A DNA stretch of 64,000 bases from Gilliamella apicola (GCF_003202915.1 NZ_QGLP01000005.1:474721-538720), one strand, 5' to 3'; positions 35,601 to 44,806 are shown, counted from the first letter of the stretch. The notes: generated by a model from the sequence alone, not told the origin. Program-made: numbers and translations.

Positions 35601-36404
35601 CTGCCGGCTTCAAGTGTGGACGTGTCGTCTGATGAAGTAATGTTGGATAAGAACTATAAACAAATTCAACCACAAAAATTTGGTATGAAGATTAATAGCC
35701 ATATTGAAATCAATATTGGCGATAAGGTCACAGTTGATGCATTTGGTTTAACCGCATCATTAAAAGGAAAATTAATCGCCACCCAAACCAATAAAGGATT
35801 AGATTTACATGGTGAAATTCTAATTCCAAACGGTCGCTTCCATGCTTATGGCCAGGACTTAGTCATTAAAAAAGGCGTAGTCACTTTTTCCGGGCCGACT
35901 GACCAAGCCATCTTAGATATAGAAGCAATAAGAAACCCTGACTCAATGGATAATAATAATATTACAGCCGGCATTCGCGTCAAAGGATCAACACAAGATC
36001 CTAAAATTGAAATTTTCTCTGATCCAGCCATGTCACAGCAAGAAGCACTCTCTTATTTGATCCGTGGACAAGGGTTGGATAATACCGATCAGAGTGATAA
36101 TGATATGATGACCGCCTTTTTAGTCGGTATCGGAACAGCAAAAACCGGGAAATACATTGGAGATATCGGTAATGCTTTTGGCGTCAAAAACCTTACGTTA
36201 GATACCCAAGGTGCCGGCAATAATTCAAAAGTAGTCGTGAGCGGTTATATCTTACCTCATTTACAATTAAAATATGGGGTCGGCATTTTCGACTCATTAG
36301 CAACTTTTACCTTGCGATATAGATTATTACCAAATTTCTATGTGGAAGCCGCTTCCGGCTTAGCTCAAACATTAGATTTTATTTATCAATTTGAGTTCAA
36401 CTAA
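32601..36404 (+). CDS. tamB: Translocation and assembly module subunit TamB
   Basis: The 1267-residue protein has one N-terminal anchor helix (RSIAVLSIFVFLITFIILMI), a very long beta-helical AsmA-like periplasmic part, and the C-terminal TamB domain (LDLHGEILIPNGRFHAYGQD; DQAILDIEAIRNPD; LRYRLLPNFYVEAASGLAQTLDFIYQFEFN read as its end). I chose the ATG at 32601, one base after the tamA stop. Length fits TamB (1259 in E. coli). Confidence 0.95.
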   Translation: MAKNPNSVKKAEKIKRIRKWKKRSIAVLSIFVFLITFIILMIYTSLGVKLTTYVLNKFLPELKIEQVTGTFHNLHIRGLSLELPGVNVQIKDAKLKLSGLCLIQTKICVDKFDADGVSVNVNTEQSKSSPDEPISEERTTIKTPLPIDLQETHITNVTVKVNDMQFGMSDFSGKARWVNEKIYVYPSVAMDLKAIFADTEANTNKPNTSNDEVPINKKINQLLNQPLIKSLPQVSIPLDIDVSSLTGNNWLLHIGGQDYRFNQVNIKTNMINNHIIVKQVETDAITPYFNAHASVSGQIILGDDWPIFALIKADSDNNHLNGQFSGKLLGQLFTYTNLSGLNQITVEGQINFIEKYLPLMTKVDGKHIQWPIEGKPQYQLDNFDFTLDGNVEKYNVLAKGTVKGEGLPETTLNMVGNGTNQSASFEYANIKFPLGDINISGQLDWQKALKWDTSVKLNNVDLTKELPSYPIRLTGQLKTTGSTDGQSWQLNIPDMQLTGNIKQANFSANGNLFVDSNHVISANNLAMIWGKNQININGSTNKGNLNAQLNLSALSLLLDNLNGDVVGNIKMTGNSAAPVIDTNLNINGLSYEDVAVAKANFSGKVQYNNQLGGQLKLVAQNINIATQSVKNANIELSGNEAHHNLSINFNGSPVSMTTSLIGELDKQHTKWTASIPHALLTLGDDSHWQLAKPISLTYNIVNQIPTIGAHCWRSNNSSICLDETFAVAPNNETSISLKDIDLAKLPIPNDGETKIDGFINGKADIKLNDNSKIPNIKANITSNKVFVKQMITNQALPIPFNLFNINAEFNEQQAKLDWHFSLNKLGKITGNLLVKDPTATKVLSGQLNIDNLALAIVNPLLSKDEYAKGAINGNVNFSGSLMDPILNGGINLRHSDIKTYQLPIDIKSAMVDIKFNGKSSTLKGVLATKSGNININGQASWNNFEKWQANIYVNGAAMEVTVPPMISMSVIPDIKIEATQDELTLLGKVSIPKGKITVDSLPASSVDVSSDEVMLDKNYKQIQPQKFGMKINSHIEINIGDKVTVDAFGLTASLKGKLIATQTNKGLDLHGEILIPNGRFHAYGQDLVIKKGVVTFSGPTDQAILDIEAIRNPDSMDNNNITAGIRVKGSTQDPKIEIFSDPAMSQQEALSYLIRGQGLDNTDQSDNDMMTAFLVGIGTAKTGKYIGDIGNAFGVKNLTLDTQGAGNNSKVVVSGYILPHLQLKYGVGIFDSLATFTLRYRLLPNFYVEAASGLAQTLDFIYQFEFN

Positions 36405-36417
36405 TTTTTGCTCTTCG

Positions 36418-36447
36418 ATTTAGTTCGCCAAAATTGGCGGACTAAAT
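36418..36447. terminator. Hairpin between converging tamB and mnmD
   Basis: ATTTAGT-TCGCC-AAAATT-GGCGG-ACTAAAT forms an almost perfect 12-bp stem (one T-G pair). Confidence 0.75.
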
Positions 36448-37160
36448 TAAGATTTACCGCCTATGAGCATCTCTCGCTTGATCCCAAATCCTTTACGCTT
36501 TTCCACCTTAAAACCAGCACTAATTAAATTACGACGAACAAAACCTGCCGCGGTAAACGTAGCAAAAGTTCCGTCTTTATTAGTTAAGTTATAACACTGT
36601 TTAAATAGGGATGCTGACCACATATCTGGATTTTTTGCTGGTGAAAAACCGTCAAAAAACCAAACATCAATTAAGCTATTTTGTCGTTGTAAAAAGTCTG
36701 GGAAATGTCTGATATCATCAAAGCAAATAACTAGATTAATATCATCTAAAGTCTCATTGACCGATCCTTGTAAATAATCACGTAATTTTTGTGCGAGAAA
36801 ACTTAAAGAATCATGACTGTTGATCACTTTGTTATGAATTTTTATCATTTCTAGTTCTGATAAGGGATATCGTTCGACACTAAAAAAATTTAATCGTTTG
36901 AGCACACTATTGGGGTTTTGCTGCCTAAATTGTTTGAAGGTCTGCCAAGCAATTAAAAAACTTAACCCTGAACCAAAACCGGTTTCTCCTATAGTAAAAC
37001 TCTCCTGTTGATGTTGTAAAAAACGCGCAAATAAACGATTTCCTTCAATAAAAACATAACGAGTTTCATCTATTGCACCATTGGTATTAAAATAAACATC
37101 ATTAAAAAAGCGAGAAATTGGGATTTGCTCATCATCCCAAATAATAATTGATTCTTGCAT
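36447..37160 (-). CDS. mnmD: Stand-alone tRNA 5-aminomethyl-2-thiouridine methyltransferase (MnmD)
   Basis: The SAM-binding GETGFGSGLSFLIAW and the VWFFDGFSPAKNPDMW motif match the N-terminal methyltransferase half of MnmC. The protein stops at 237 residues (TAAGFVRRNLISAGFKVEKRKGFG, then IKREMLIGGKS), exactly where that half ends in bifunctional MnmC (about 670 residues). The FAD oxidase half is absent and tamB ends directly downstream. It makes mnm5(s2)U34 in tRNA. The start is MQESII (ATG at 37160). Confidence 0.9.
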   Translation of the reverse strand: MQESIIIWDDEQIPISRFFNDVYFNTNGAIDETRYVFIEGNRLFARFLQHQQESFTIGETGFGSGLSFLIAWQTFKQFRQQNPNSVLKRLNFFSVERYPLSELEMIKIHNKVINSHDSLSFLAQKLRDYLQGSVNETLDDINLVICFDDIRHFPDFLQRQNSLIDVWFFDGFSPAKNPDMWSASLFKQCYNLTNKDGTFATFTAAGFVRRNLISAGFKVEKRKGFGIKREMLIGGKS

Positions 37161-37246
37161 AAACACCCTTTAACGCGATATTTAACAAACTGTATATTCA
37201 TATAGATTACGTATATAATACGCCAAGTTAACTTGTGAGGTAAATT

Positions 37247-37975
37247 ATGGTTTTTCTTTTTCGTTTAATCTTTGTGTTATTTATTGGCATTATAACTTGT
37301 GTACTAGGGGTTATATTTTGCTTATTCAATCCTCGCAATCCCAAAAATGTGGCTAGATTTGCCCATCTTTTTAGTTTTTTCTTTAAACCATTATTAGGGG
37401 TAAAGGTTAATACTCGTAAATATCCTGGAATTGAAAAGTTAGGTAGCTGTGTATTTATCGCCAATCACCAAAATAATTATGATATGGTTGTGGCCGCTGA
37501 TATTGTACAACCGAAAACCGTCACTGTTGGCAAAAAAAGCCTAGCGCTAATCCCTTTCTTTGGGCAACTTTATTACCTTACCGGCAATATTTTAATTGAC
37601 CGTAACAATAAATCAAAAGCCCGAGATACGATTAATTTCGTCGTTAAAGAGATAAAAAGACGTGGAATATCAATTTGGATGTTTCCAGAAGGTACTCGTA
37701 GTCGTGGGCGAGGTTTATTACCATTTAAAACCGGAGCATTTAAGGCCGCTATTGCCGCGGGGGTACCTATTGTGCCTATCTGTGTATCAGATACGAATAA
37801 TATAAAGTTAAATCGCCTTAATAATGGTCATATGATTGTCGAGATGCTGCCACCGATTGAGACAAAAGATTTAGGCAAAGAAGATGCAAGAACTTTAATG
37901 GAACAATGCCATCAACAAATGTCAGAAAAAATTGCGCAAATTAATTTAGAAATAACGAAATTAAATAATCAATAA
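37247..37975 (+). CDS. plsC: 1-acyl-sn-glycerol-3-phosphate acyltransferase
   Basis: An N-terminal membrane segment (about 3-27) precedes the catalytic NHQNNYD (H74, D79) and FPEGTRSRG motifs. It makes phosphatidic acid from lysophosphatidic acid. Length 242 fits PlsC (245). The ATG has a GAGGTAA ribosome binding site. Confidence 0.95.
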   Translation: MVFLFRLIFVLFIGIITCVLGVIFCLFNPRNPKNVARFAHLFSFFFKPLLGVKVNTRKYPGIEKLGSCVFIANHQNNYDMVVAADIVQPKTVTVGKKSLALIPFFGQLYYLTGNILIDRNNKSKARDTINFVVKEIKRRGISIWMFPEGTRSRGRGLLPFKTGAFKAAIAAGVPIVPICVSDTNNIKLNRLNNGHMIVEMLPPIETKDLGKEDARTLMEQCHQQMSEKIAQINLEITKLNNQ

Positions 37976-37980
37976 TTATT

Positions 37981-38757
37981 ATGACTAAAACCGATCGTAA
38001 TTTTGATGATATTAGTCATAAGTTTGCTAAAAACATTTATGGCACAAACAAAGGCAAGATTCGCGAAGCTATCGTTTGGCAAGAGCTAGAAAATATATTA
38101 GCTAGCTATCCAACGAATAAACCATTAACTATTTTAGATGCTGGTGGTGGGCAAGGTCAAATGGCCTGCCGTCTAGCCAAATTAGGTCATAACATTACTG
38201 TTTGTGATATTTCCGAGCAAATGCTAGAATTAGCAAAAAAGCAAGCCGCACAAGAAAATCTAAACTTAAATTTTATTCATTGCCCTATTCAAGATCTCGA
38301 ACAATTTATTAAAACGCAATTTGATATTGTGATCTGTCATGCCGTTTTAGAATGGGTTGCTGAGCCAATCCAAATAATCCAATCTTTAAAGAAACATCTT
38401 AAACAAGATGGCTATTTATCTTTAATGTTTTATAACTACCACGGGCTATTATTCAAAACCGTGACATTAGGCAATTTTGGTTACACTCAATCGGGACTGG
38501 CCAAACGCAAAAAGAAAACCTTATCACCTGATTATCCCCGCGATCCAAATCACGTATATCAATGGTTAAACCAACAAAATTTTGAGATCATCAATAAAAC
38601 TGGGATTCGGGTTTTTCACGACTATTTAACCAATAAGTCAAAAGCAGAAACACATTTCGCAGAGTTATTAGCAATCGAAAAACAGTATTGCCGAACTGAA
38701 CCCTATCTCAGTTTGGCAAGGTATATTTTAGTTACCGCAAAAATTAATAATAACTAA
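37981..38757 (+). CDS. cmoM: tRNA 5-carboxymethoxyuridine methyltransferase CmoM
   Basis: The SAM-binding motif is LDAGGGQGQMACRLAKLGH (D53-G59), with FDISHKFAKNIYGTNKGKIR-type start and CHAVLEWVAEP. This is the SmtA/CmoM pattern; the enzyme methylates cmo5U34 in tRNA. It follows plsC by 5 bp. Confidence 0.92.
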   Translation: MTKTDRNFDDISHKFAKNIYGTNKGKIREAIVWQELENILASYPTNKPLTILDAGGGQGQMACRLAKLGHNITVCDISEQMLELAKKQAAQENLNLNFIHCPIQDLEQFIKTQFDIVICHAVLEWVAEPIQIIQSLKKHLKQDGYLSLMFYNYHGLLFKTVTLGNFGYTQSGLAKRKKKTLSPDYPRDPNHVYQWLNQQNFEIINKTGIRVFHDYLTNKSKAETHFAELLAIEKQYCRTEPYLSLARYILVTAKINNN

Positions 38758-38808
38758 TTTAGAGAAAAGATTAGGGGAAGCATATTCCTTTACACTACCC
38801 CTATTTTC

Positions 38809-40281
38809 TTAGAAGAAAATGGCATTAACAATTAATAATGTCACTGTTCCTGCGACCCATAATACCGTTGAAGTAATACTCCAAACTTTAATTTGTTCTT
38901 TAACTTCTGTTACCCCTAATGAACGATTAACTACCCAAAAATAAGCATCATTGAAGTGAGAAAACATAAAAGAACCAATTGAGCACCCTAACCCGGCCAT
39001 AATTGGATTTACACCTAAGGTGCCAATCATTGGTGCAGTGATACTCGCTGCGGTAATCATGGCAACGACACCAGAACCTTGAATTAAGCGAATCAAAGTT
39101 GAAATCGTCAATGGTAACAAAATACCAGGCACACCAATTTTAACAATATATTCAGCAATAATTTGACCTGTTCCTGAGTCACGTAACACCATTCCTAATG
39201 CGCCACCACCGCCAATAACAAGCAGTATAATACCAGCAGAGCGAATTGAATTTTCCATTTGATGCACAACATCTTTTCGAGGAAATGAGTTAGTTAATGC
39301 CATGATAGCAATTAATAATCCAATGCCCACAGCTACAATTGGGTGTCCAATTGTTTTTAACATAATAGCAATCGAACTATCCCATTTCATTTCATTTACT
39401 AAAGTAGCGGTTAATATCAAAATAATCGGAGTTACAATTGGTGCAAAAGATGCTAATGCACTAGGTAATTGTTGATCATCTTCTAAATTTTGCGAAGTAA
39501 CTGTTAGACGTTCACGGGTAAAATTCTCACCATCCTCAGTTGGAATTTGATAAATACTACGACCAACATGGCGAGTATAAATAAATCCAGCAATAGTAAT
39601 AGGTATAGCAACAACCATTGCCCATAGCATATATTCACCAAGGCCAATACCAAATTGTGAAACTACACCAAATGGTCCTACCGCTGGTGGAATCATACTG
39701 TGGCTAATAACAAGCCCCATAGCCAATGTTGAACCAAGTCCGACCACAGATTTACCTGTACTACGTGAAATTGCTTTCACTAATGGTAATAGAACGATAA
39801 ATGCTGAATCACAAAATACAGCTAAACTCACTAATAAACCGATAATGACTAATGCTAACTCTTCCCTGCCTTTTCCTAAAAGGTTAATAAAAACTTGAGC
39901 CATTTTTTGTGCTGCACCACTCATCTGCAAAACTGACCCCATCATAACGCCAAAACCAATAACGATCCCTATGTTACCGAGCGTATTACCAAAGCCTTTA
40001 CTAATCGTTGCGATCATAAATTCACCAGGCATACCACCCAGTGAGCCAGTAATTAAAGCGGATATAATCAATGCAGGAAATGCCTGAATTCTTGTCTTTA
40101 AAATCATAAATAGTAACAAAGTAATTGCAACGAGTAAGCCGGCAACCATTCGCCAGCTGCTCTTCTCAATACTATGTAAACTTCCTAGATAAAAAACAAT
40201 TAATCCGACAACCACTAAAATAATGCCATTTAATAAGACATAAGGATAAAGTGATTTATTATTATTTTCTTTTTTAGACAT
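38809..40281 (-). CDS. GntP-family permease, probable D-threonate transporter
   Basis: The 490-residue protein has about 12-14 membrane helices and belongs to the gluconate permease (GntP) family (QIIAEYIVKIGVPGILLPLTI, GSFMFSHFNDAYFWVVNRS near the end). I chose the ATG at 40281 because GGAGGG lies 7 bp upstream. It is the last gene of the operon with the kinase and PdxA2, which suggests uptake of a four-carbon sugar acid. Confidence 0.85.
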   Translation of the reverse strand: MSKKENNNKSLYPYVLLNGIILVVVGLIVFYLGSLHSIEKSSWRMVAGLLVAITLLLFMILKTRIQAFPALIISALITGSLGGMPGEFMIATISKGFGNTLGNIGIVIGFGVMMGSVLQMSGAAQKMAQVFINLLGKGREELALVIIGLLVSLAVFCDSAFIVLLPLVKAISRSTGKSVVGLGSTLAMGLVISHSMIPPAVGPFGVVSQFGIGLGEYMLWAMVVAIPITIAGFIYTRHVGRSIYQIPTEDGENFTRERLTVTSQNLEDDQQLPSALASFAPIVTPIILILTATLVNEMKWDSSIAIMLKTIGHPIVAVGIGLLIAIMALTNSFPRKDVVHQMENSIRSAGIILLVIGGGGALGMVLRDSGTGQIIAEYIVKIGVPGILLPLTISTLIRLIQGSGVVAMITAASITAPMIGTLGVNPIMAGLGCSIGSFMFSHFNDAYFWVVNRSLGVTEVKEQIKVWSITSTVLWVAGTVTLLIVNAIFF

Positions 40282-40354
40282 ATGCAAACCCTCCTTCGAT
40301 AATGACATAATCATTACCGAAAAATAAATTGTTATAAGTAATAATAGCTACTTA

Positions 40355-41356
40355 TTAACGTTTGAAATTCGGTGCGTATAGCGCAGCTAAACGTATAGCC
40401 TCAATCAAACTCACTGGATTAGCGATTCCTTTTCCGGCAATATCATTTGCTGTTCCATGGTCAACAGATGTACGAAGAATCGGCATTCCATTAGTGATAG
40501 AAATGGTACGATGAAAATCAACCATTTTCGTTGCAATATGACCTTGGTCATGATACGGAGATAAAACAGCATCATAGCCACCACCCATAGCAAAATGGAA
40601 AACACTATCAGCTGGTTTAGGGCCATTAATATCAATCCCTTGTTTACGAGCCATTTCAATACCGGGTAATAAGACATCATCATCCTCATGACCAAAAAGA
40701 CCATGTTCTCCGCAATGTGGATTGATGCCGGCAACCGTCATTCTCGGTTTATTGATCCCTAATTTAACCAATGCATCGTTACAACGAATAGCATAATCAC
40801 AGACTCTTTCTGGTGTTAATGATTCAATGGCTTTAACCAATGCTAAATGACGAGTTAAGAAAAACACTCTTAAATCTCGAACTTGAAACATAGTAAGTGG
40901 GTCTTGACTACCAGTAAGATCTGCTAATATCTCGGTATGACCAATATAGTTAACATTACCAGCTTTAAGGGATTCTTTATTGATAGGTGTTGTTGCAATG
41001 GCATCAAGTTTTTTTTCCATAGCAAGCTCAGTGATAACTTTAATATAATTGAATGCCGCTTGACCACATTGTCCTTCAATTTGGCCAATTTTAAACGTTT
41101 CATAATTTAATTCGCCACACTGAATAAGATTTAATACATTAGGTTTATCTTGTATTTGAGTTAGATCGGTAATTTCATTAATTTGTAAGTTTACTTTTGA
41201 AAACTTACACGCATCAGCTAACACCTTTTTATCGCCAGTTACCAGTACACATCCATATTCATAGGTTTCTGGTGCTGCAATACTTTTCACGACAATTTCA
41301 GGACCTATACCAGCAGGATCTCCCATAGGGACTCCGATTAAACAACGACGTTTCAT
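40355..41356 (-). CDS. PdxA2-type 4-phosphate dehydrogenase
   Basis: The protein has the PdxA fold: IGVPMGDPAGIGPEI at the start, NYIGHTEILADLTGS, GINPHCGEHGLFG and YHDQGHIATKMVDF. Neighbouring genes mark it as the PdxA2 type: a four-carbon-acid kinase, a sugar-acid permease and a DeoR regulator. PdxA2 oxidises and decarboxylates D-threonate 4-phosphate (or D-erythronate 4-phosphate) to dihydroxyacetone phosphate, rather than serving vitamin B6 synthesis. Confidence 0.88.
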   Translation of the reverse strand: MKRRCLIGVPMGDPAGIGPEIVVKSIAAPETYEYGCVLVTGDKKVLADACKFSKVNLQINEITDLTQIQDKPNVLNLIQCGELNYETFKIGQIEGQCGQAAFNYIKVITELAMEKKLDAIATTPINKESLKAGNVNYIGHTEILADLTGSQDPLTMFQVRDLRVFFLTRHLALVKAIESLTPERVCDYAIRCNDALVKLGINKPRMTVAGINPHCGEHGLFGHEDDDVLLPGIEMARKQGIDINGPKPADSVFHFAMGGGYDAVLSPYHDQGHIATKMVDFHRTISITNGMPILRTSVDHGTANDIAGKGIANPVSLIEAIRLAALYAPNFKR

Positions 41357-41431
41357 TTATTACTCCTTTAAAATTACTCAAAATTTGCTCAACTTAGGTT
41401 GTTTTATCTAAGTTGAACTAGTTATAAGGTA

Positions 41432-42730
41432 TTAATGCTTCAAGCTTTCATGTGATGAAATCTTGGTACTCAAATAATCGATACAATGGACTAACGTATT
41501 ATCGTTACCGACAAATCCACCTTTCGTTACTATCGAATAACCATCACATTTCCCACCGACAAGGTGTCCATAAACCGTTAATGGTTCAACTTCATCTTTA
41601 AGTAAGAAACCACTACTTCCTAATCGATTTACAACATTTACCGTGACATCCCCACCACTGGTATAAATACCTCTAATAATAGATTCAGGATGGAATAAAA
41701 CTTGAGCTGTTATTTCGGCAATAGCTTGATTCAAGGTATTACTAATTTCACTCATACTCATATTATTGTTAGCTGCTAACTTAGCTAAATCACAAACATG
41801 CTCGGGCATTTCAACGGTATCAATGCCGATCACATCAAATTGCTCAACTTTTTTCAGTAATTTATCTACAATTGGTTTAGCTTTCTTGATGTCTTTAGAA
41901 ATTTCTATCAATTCATCAACCAATATCGTTTCTAACCAAACTTTTCGGTCATATTTCAATTTCCTTATTTGTCTTTGAGTAAGATCAGACACACTACCTA
42001 TTGCGACAAACACTTTGTTGGCCATCTTTCGTTCTGATGAATAACGCAGATCGGCAAATTGGGCAGTAAAAGGCCCCGGATCAACACAAAAAACAGGCAA
42101 ATTAACATTATTTGCTGCTTGCGCTATCACACTAATGTCCGTGTCTGTAGTAGCATCAAAGATGACAATACGACCACCTTGTTGATATATTTGTTTTAAA
42201 CGTCGTTCAATTCTATCTTTACCCTCTAAAACATCCTTGAGAGCAACATGTGAGACTGGATAGCGTGATTGACAACGAAATAATTCTAAAATTGAAGACT
42301 CCGTCATCGGATTTTTAGGATCATTACGCATAGCTGTATTTTGTAATGGGATACCATTAACTAATAAAGATCCACCAACACAGATTCGATCACTTGATGG
42401 ATACACAGGCACAACTAAAGCCATTAGATTAGGATCATTGTCTATAACCGCATCAACTTCTGCTCCTAGATTGCCTCGCAACGTTGAGTCTATACGTTTG
42501 CTAATTAAAGGTTGGTATTTGCTAAACTGGCTTATGCAATCGACAACCCGTGAATATGCCTCTTTATAAGGTATTGAACGTGAATCAGTTGCAAATGAAA
42601 TCACATCAAATCTGGAAAGATCTTCATTGAATTTTTCCAAACATGTAATTGCATTAAACCCTTTTTTGCTTAATAAAGCACAGGTGGCATTAGCACCTGT
42701 CAAATCATCAGCTACAACGGCAACTTTCAT
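41432..42730 (-). CDS. Four-carbon acid sugar kinase (DtnK/DenK type)
   Basis: The DUF1537 family starts MKVAVVADDLTGANATCALL with the conserved DDLTGA, and ends in SGGDVTVNVVNRLGSSGF and LVGGKCDGYSIVTKGGFVGN, the nucleotide-binding half. It phosphorylates D-threonate, L-threonate or D-erythronate at C4. No dehydrogenase (LtnD/DenD) or isomerase gene is beside it, and PdxA2 is, which favours D-threonate. I chose the ATG at 42730 (AGAGGAAG about 10 bp upstream). Confidence 0.85.
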   Translation of the reverse strand: MKVAVVADDLTGANATCALLSKKGFNAITCLEKFNEDLSRFDVISFATDSRSIPYKEAYSRVVDCISQFSKYQPLISKRIDSTLRGNLGAEVDAVIDNDPNLMALVVPVYPSSDRICVGGSLLVNGIPLQNTAMRNDPKNPMTESSILELFRCQSRYPVSHVALKDVLEGKDRIERRLKQIYQQGGRIVIFDATTDTDISVIAQAANNVNLPVFCVDPGPFTAQFADLRYSSERKMANKVFVAIGSVSDLTQRQIRKLKYDRKVWLETILVDELIEISKDIKKAKPIVDKLLKKVEQFDVIGIDTVEMPEHVCDLAKLAANNNMSMSEISNTLNQAIAEITAQVLFHPESIIRGIYTSGGDVTVNVVNRLGSSGFLLKDEVEPLTVYGHLVGGKCDGYSIVTKGGFVGNDNTLVHCIDYLSTKISSHESLKH

Positions 42731-42814
42731 ATTTTTGCTTCCTCTCAAAAATTAAGCTCACTAAATGAACTTTTTATACATCTACCAAAATTAACTAACT
42801 ATTAGTTACATCAG

Positions 42815-43570
42815 TTAATAAATATATTTAATGTCCTGTTTTATTAATTGTTTTTCAAAATTACTAGGAAATTGCTTTTCAGTTATAAGATAATTAAATC
42901 GATTTAAATCACAGATTTTAAAACGACATCTAAGCCCCAATTTACTGCTATCAACCAAAAGGACGGATTGAATAGATCTGGATAATGCCATCCATTTACA
43001 ATCAGCTTTAATCTGTGTTGTAGTCAATGCACCATCTTCTAGATTAAAACCATCTGCGCCAATAAAAGCTAAATCAATAACCTGTTCTGAAAGATACTTC
43101 ATGGCTTGAGTGTTATAAGCTGAGGCATTTGTAGTTTGTATTTCACCAGGACAAATAATCGTATTCACCTCTGGCCGAGAAGATAACTCCAAGGCCACAT
43201 GTAAATCTAAAGTAATTACTGTAATTGGAACATTGATATTCAAGGCAAATTCACGCATCGTCGTTCCTGCATCAATAAAAATTACCATCCCTGGTTGTAA
43301 TAAACTTACCGCTATTTTCCCTACTCTTTTCTTCCCTTCAGAAAATCGATTTTGTTTGATGTTATAAAGGGGGGTACCATTTAAAAAACTTCTTTTTATT
43401 TCACCTCCATACGATACTTTTATTAATCCTTTTTCTTGTAAAAGTTTTAAGTCCCGTCTGATGCTCATATGAGAAACGGAAAATAAATTAGATAGTAAAT
43501 TGATGTTGGCAACATCATATTCATCTAAGTACTCTAAAATTCTTTTATATCTTGGTAGTTCTTGTTTCAT
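42815..43570 (-). CDS. DeoR-family transcriptional regulator
   Basis: The N-terminal helix-turn-helix (YKRILEYLDEYDVANINLLS, LFSVSHMSIRRDLKLLQEKGLI) and the C-terminal sensor domain (VIFIDAGTTMREFAL, FIGADGF) are typical of DeoR regulators of sugar use. It is the first gene of the operon and probably represses it until a phosphorylated intermediate is present. Confidence 0.9.
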   Translation of the reverse strand: MKQELPRYKRILEYLDEYDVANINLLSNLFSVSHMSIRRDLKLLQEKGLIKVSYGGEIKRSFLNGTPLYNIKQNRFSEGKKRVGKIAVSLLQPGMVIFIDAGTTMREFALNINVPITVITLDLHVALELSSRPEVNTIICPGEIQTTNASAYNTQAMKYLSEQVIDLAFIGADGFNLEDGALTTTQIKADCKWMALSRSIQSVLLVDSSKLGLRCRFKICDLNRFNYLITEKQFPSNFEKQLIKQDIKYIY

Positions 43571-43660
43571 AGCGAGTTTCCCAATTAAGTTGGCGTCATT
43601 GTAGTAATAAAATAATCAACAAAATGTTAATCTTTTAACACTTTCACAACCGGGTTTAAC

Positions 43661-43682
43661 AAATGTGATCTGAATCAAACTT
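43661..43682. promoter_or_regulatory. CRP-like site between divergent genes
   Basis: AAATGTGATCTGAATCAAAC fits TGTGA-N6-TCACA with one half perfect and the other TCAAA. It lies between the DeoR gene and the divergent isomerase gene, consistent with catabolite control of the threonate cluster. Confidence 0.5.
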
Positions 43683-43810
43683 TCACTTTTTCTTAGTTAG
43701 TTTTTTGTGAATCAATAAAATTATCTTCAGTTTTATGCATACAATTTCTATATCTACTAATGCAAGCTTCATCAGAGTTAATTTAATTTATAAATAAGGA
43801 TAATTTGGAT

Positions 43811-44806
43811 ATGGCAACAAAATCAGAAGGTTTTCAAGTATGCAAAAATGAAACGTTACAACTAGCCAAACAAGTTCTAAAACAAGAGGCTGCCGCAATA
43901 GAAAAAATTATTAACTCGATTAATGAAACTTTTTTCCATGCAGTAGAATTAATTTTGCATACAAAAGGTAGAGTCATCGTGACTGGAATGGGAAAACCTG
44001 GTTATATTGCTCGTAAACTTTCCGCTACATTTATGAGTACCGGTACTCCGTCTTTTTATTTGCACCCAGCAGAAGCTATTCATGGAGACTTAGGTTGCAT
44101 TACCAAAGATGACACTATTATTGCCCTCTCAAACAGTGGAGAAACAGCCGAAATTATTAATATTTTACCGACCATAAAACAAATTAATATTCCATTAATC
44201 TCCATTTGTGGTAATCCTTTATCAACTCTAGCTCGCTTTGCAACCTATAATTTAGGTGCCCATGTAACCCAAGAAGCATGCCCTCTCAATTTAGCACCAA
44301 CAACAAGTACAACTGTAGAATTAGCCTTAAGTGATGCACTGGCAATTTCAGTGATGCATGCAAAGAAATTCAGCTCACAAAATTTTGCTTTTTATCATCC
44401 AGGCGGAAATCTAGGCCAAATACGTTTAATGACAGTGCAACAGTTAGTTGAAAAGCATAATAGAAAGGTTGCTATTACCGCAGAAAAATCTGTTTCTGAC
44501 GCTATTTTCGCAATGACGAATTCGGGGATAGGTGCTGTTGCCATAGTTGATAACAACAATGTATTACTTGGCATCATTACAGATGGGGATATTCGTAGAC
44601 AATTACAACATCAGACTAATCTATTAGATATTCAAGTTTCAGAATTAATGGTGACTACACCAATAACCATTAAAGATAGCCAATATGTATCAGAAGCTAT
44701 ACATAAAATGGAACAACATAAACCTAGACCAATAACCGTTTTACCTGTGATTGATAATAAAAAACAATTTATTGGCATGATTCATATAACAGATATATAT
44801 CACTAA
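43811..44806 (+). CDS. Arabinose-5-phosphate isomerase (KpsF/GutQ type)
   Basis: An SIS sugar-isomerase domain (about residues 40-180: VIVTGMGKPGYIARKLSATF, SNSGETAEIINIL, HPGGNLGQ) is followed by two CBS domains (about 210-331). It converts D-ribulose 5-phosphate to D-arabinose 5-phosphate, the precursor of Kdo. I chose the ATG at 43811 rather than the TTG at 43805. Whether it serves Kdo synthesis or the adjoining sugar cluster (GutQ-like) is open; its place beside the threonate cluster leaves both possible. Confidence 0.88.
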   Translation: MATKSEGFQVCKNETLQLAKQVLKQEAAAIEKIINSINETFFHAVELILHTKGRVIVTGMGKPGYIARKLSATFMSTGTPSFYLHPAEAIHGDLGCITKDDTIIALSNSGETAEIINILPTIKQINIPLISICGNPLSTLARFATYNLGAHVTQEACPLNLAPTTSTTVELALSDALAISVMHAKKFSSQNFAFYHPGGNLGQIRLMTVQQLVEKHNRKVAITAEKSVSDAIFAMTNSGIGAVAIVDNNNVLLGIITDGDIRRQLQHQTNLLDIQVSELMVTTPITIKDSQYVSEAIHKMEQHKPRPITVLPVIDNKKQFIGMIHITDIYH

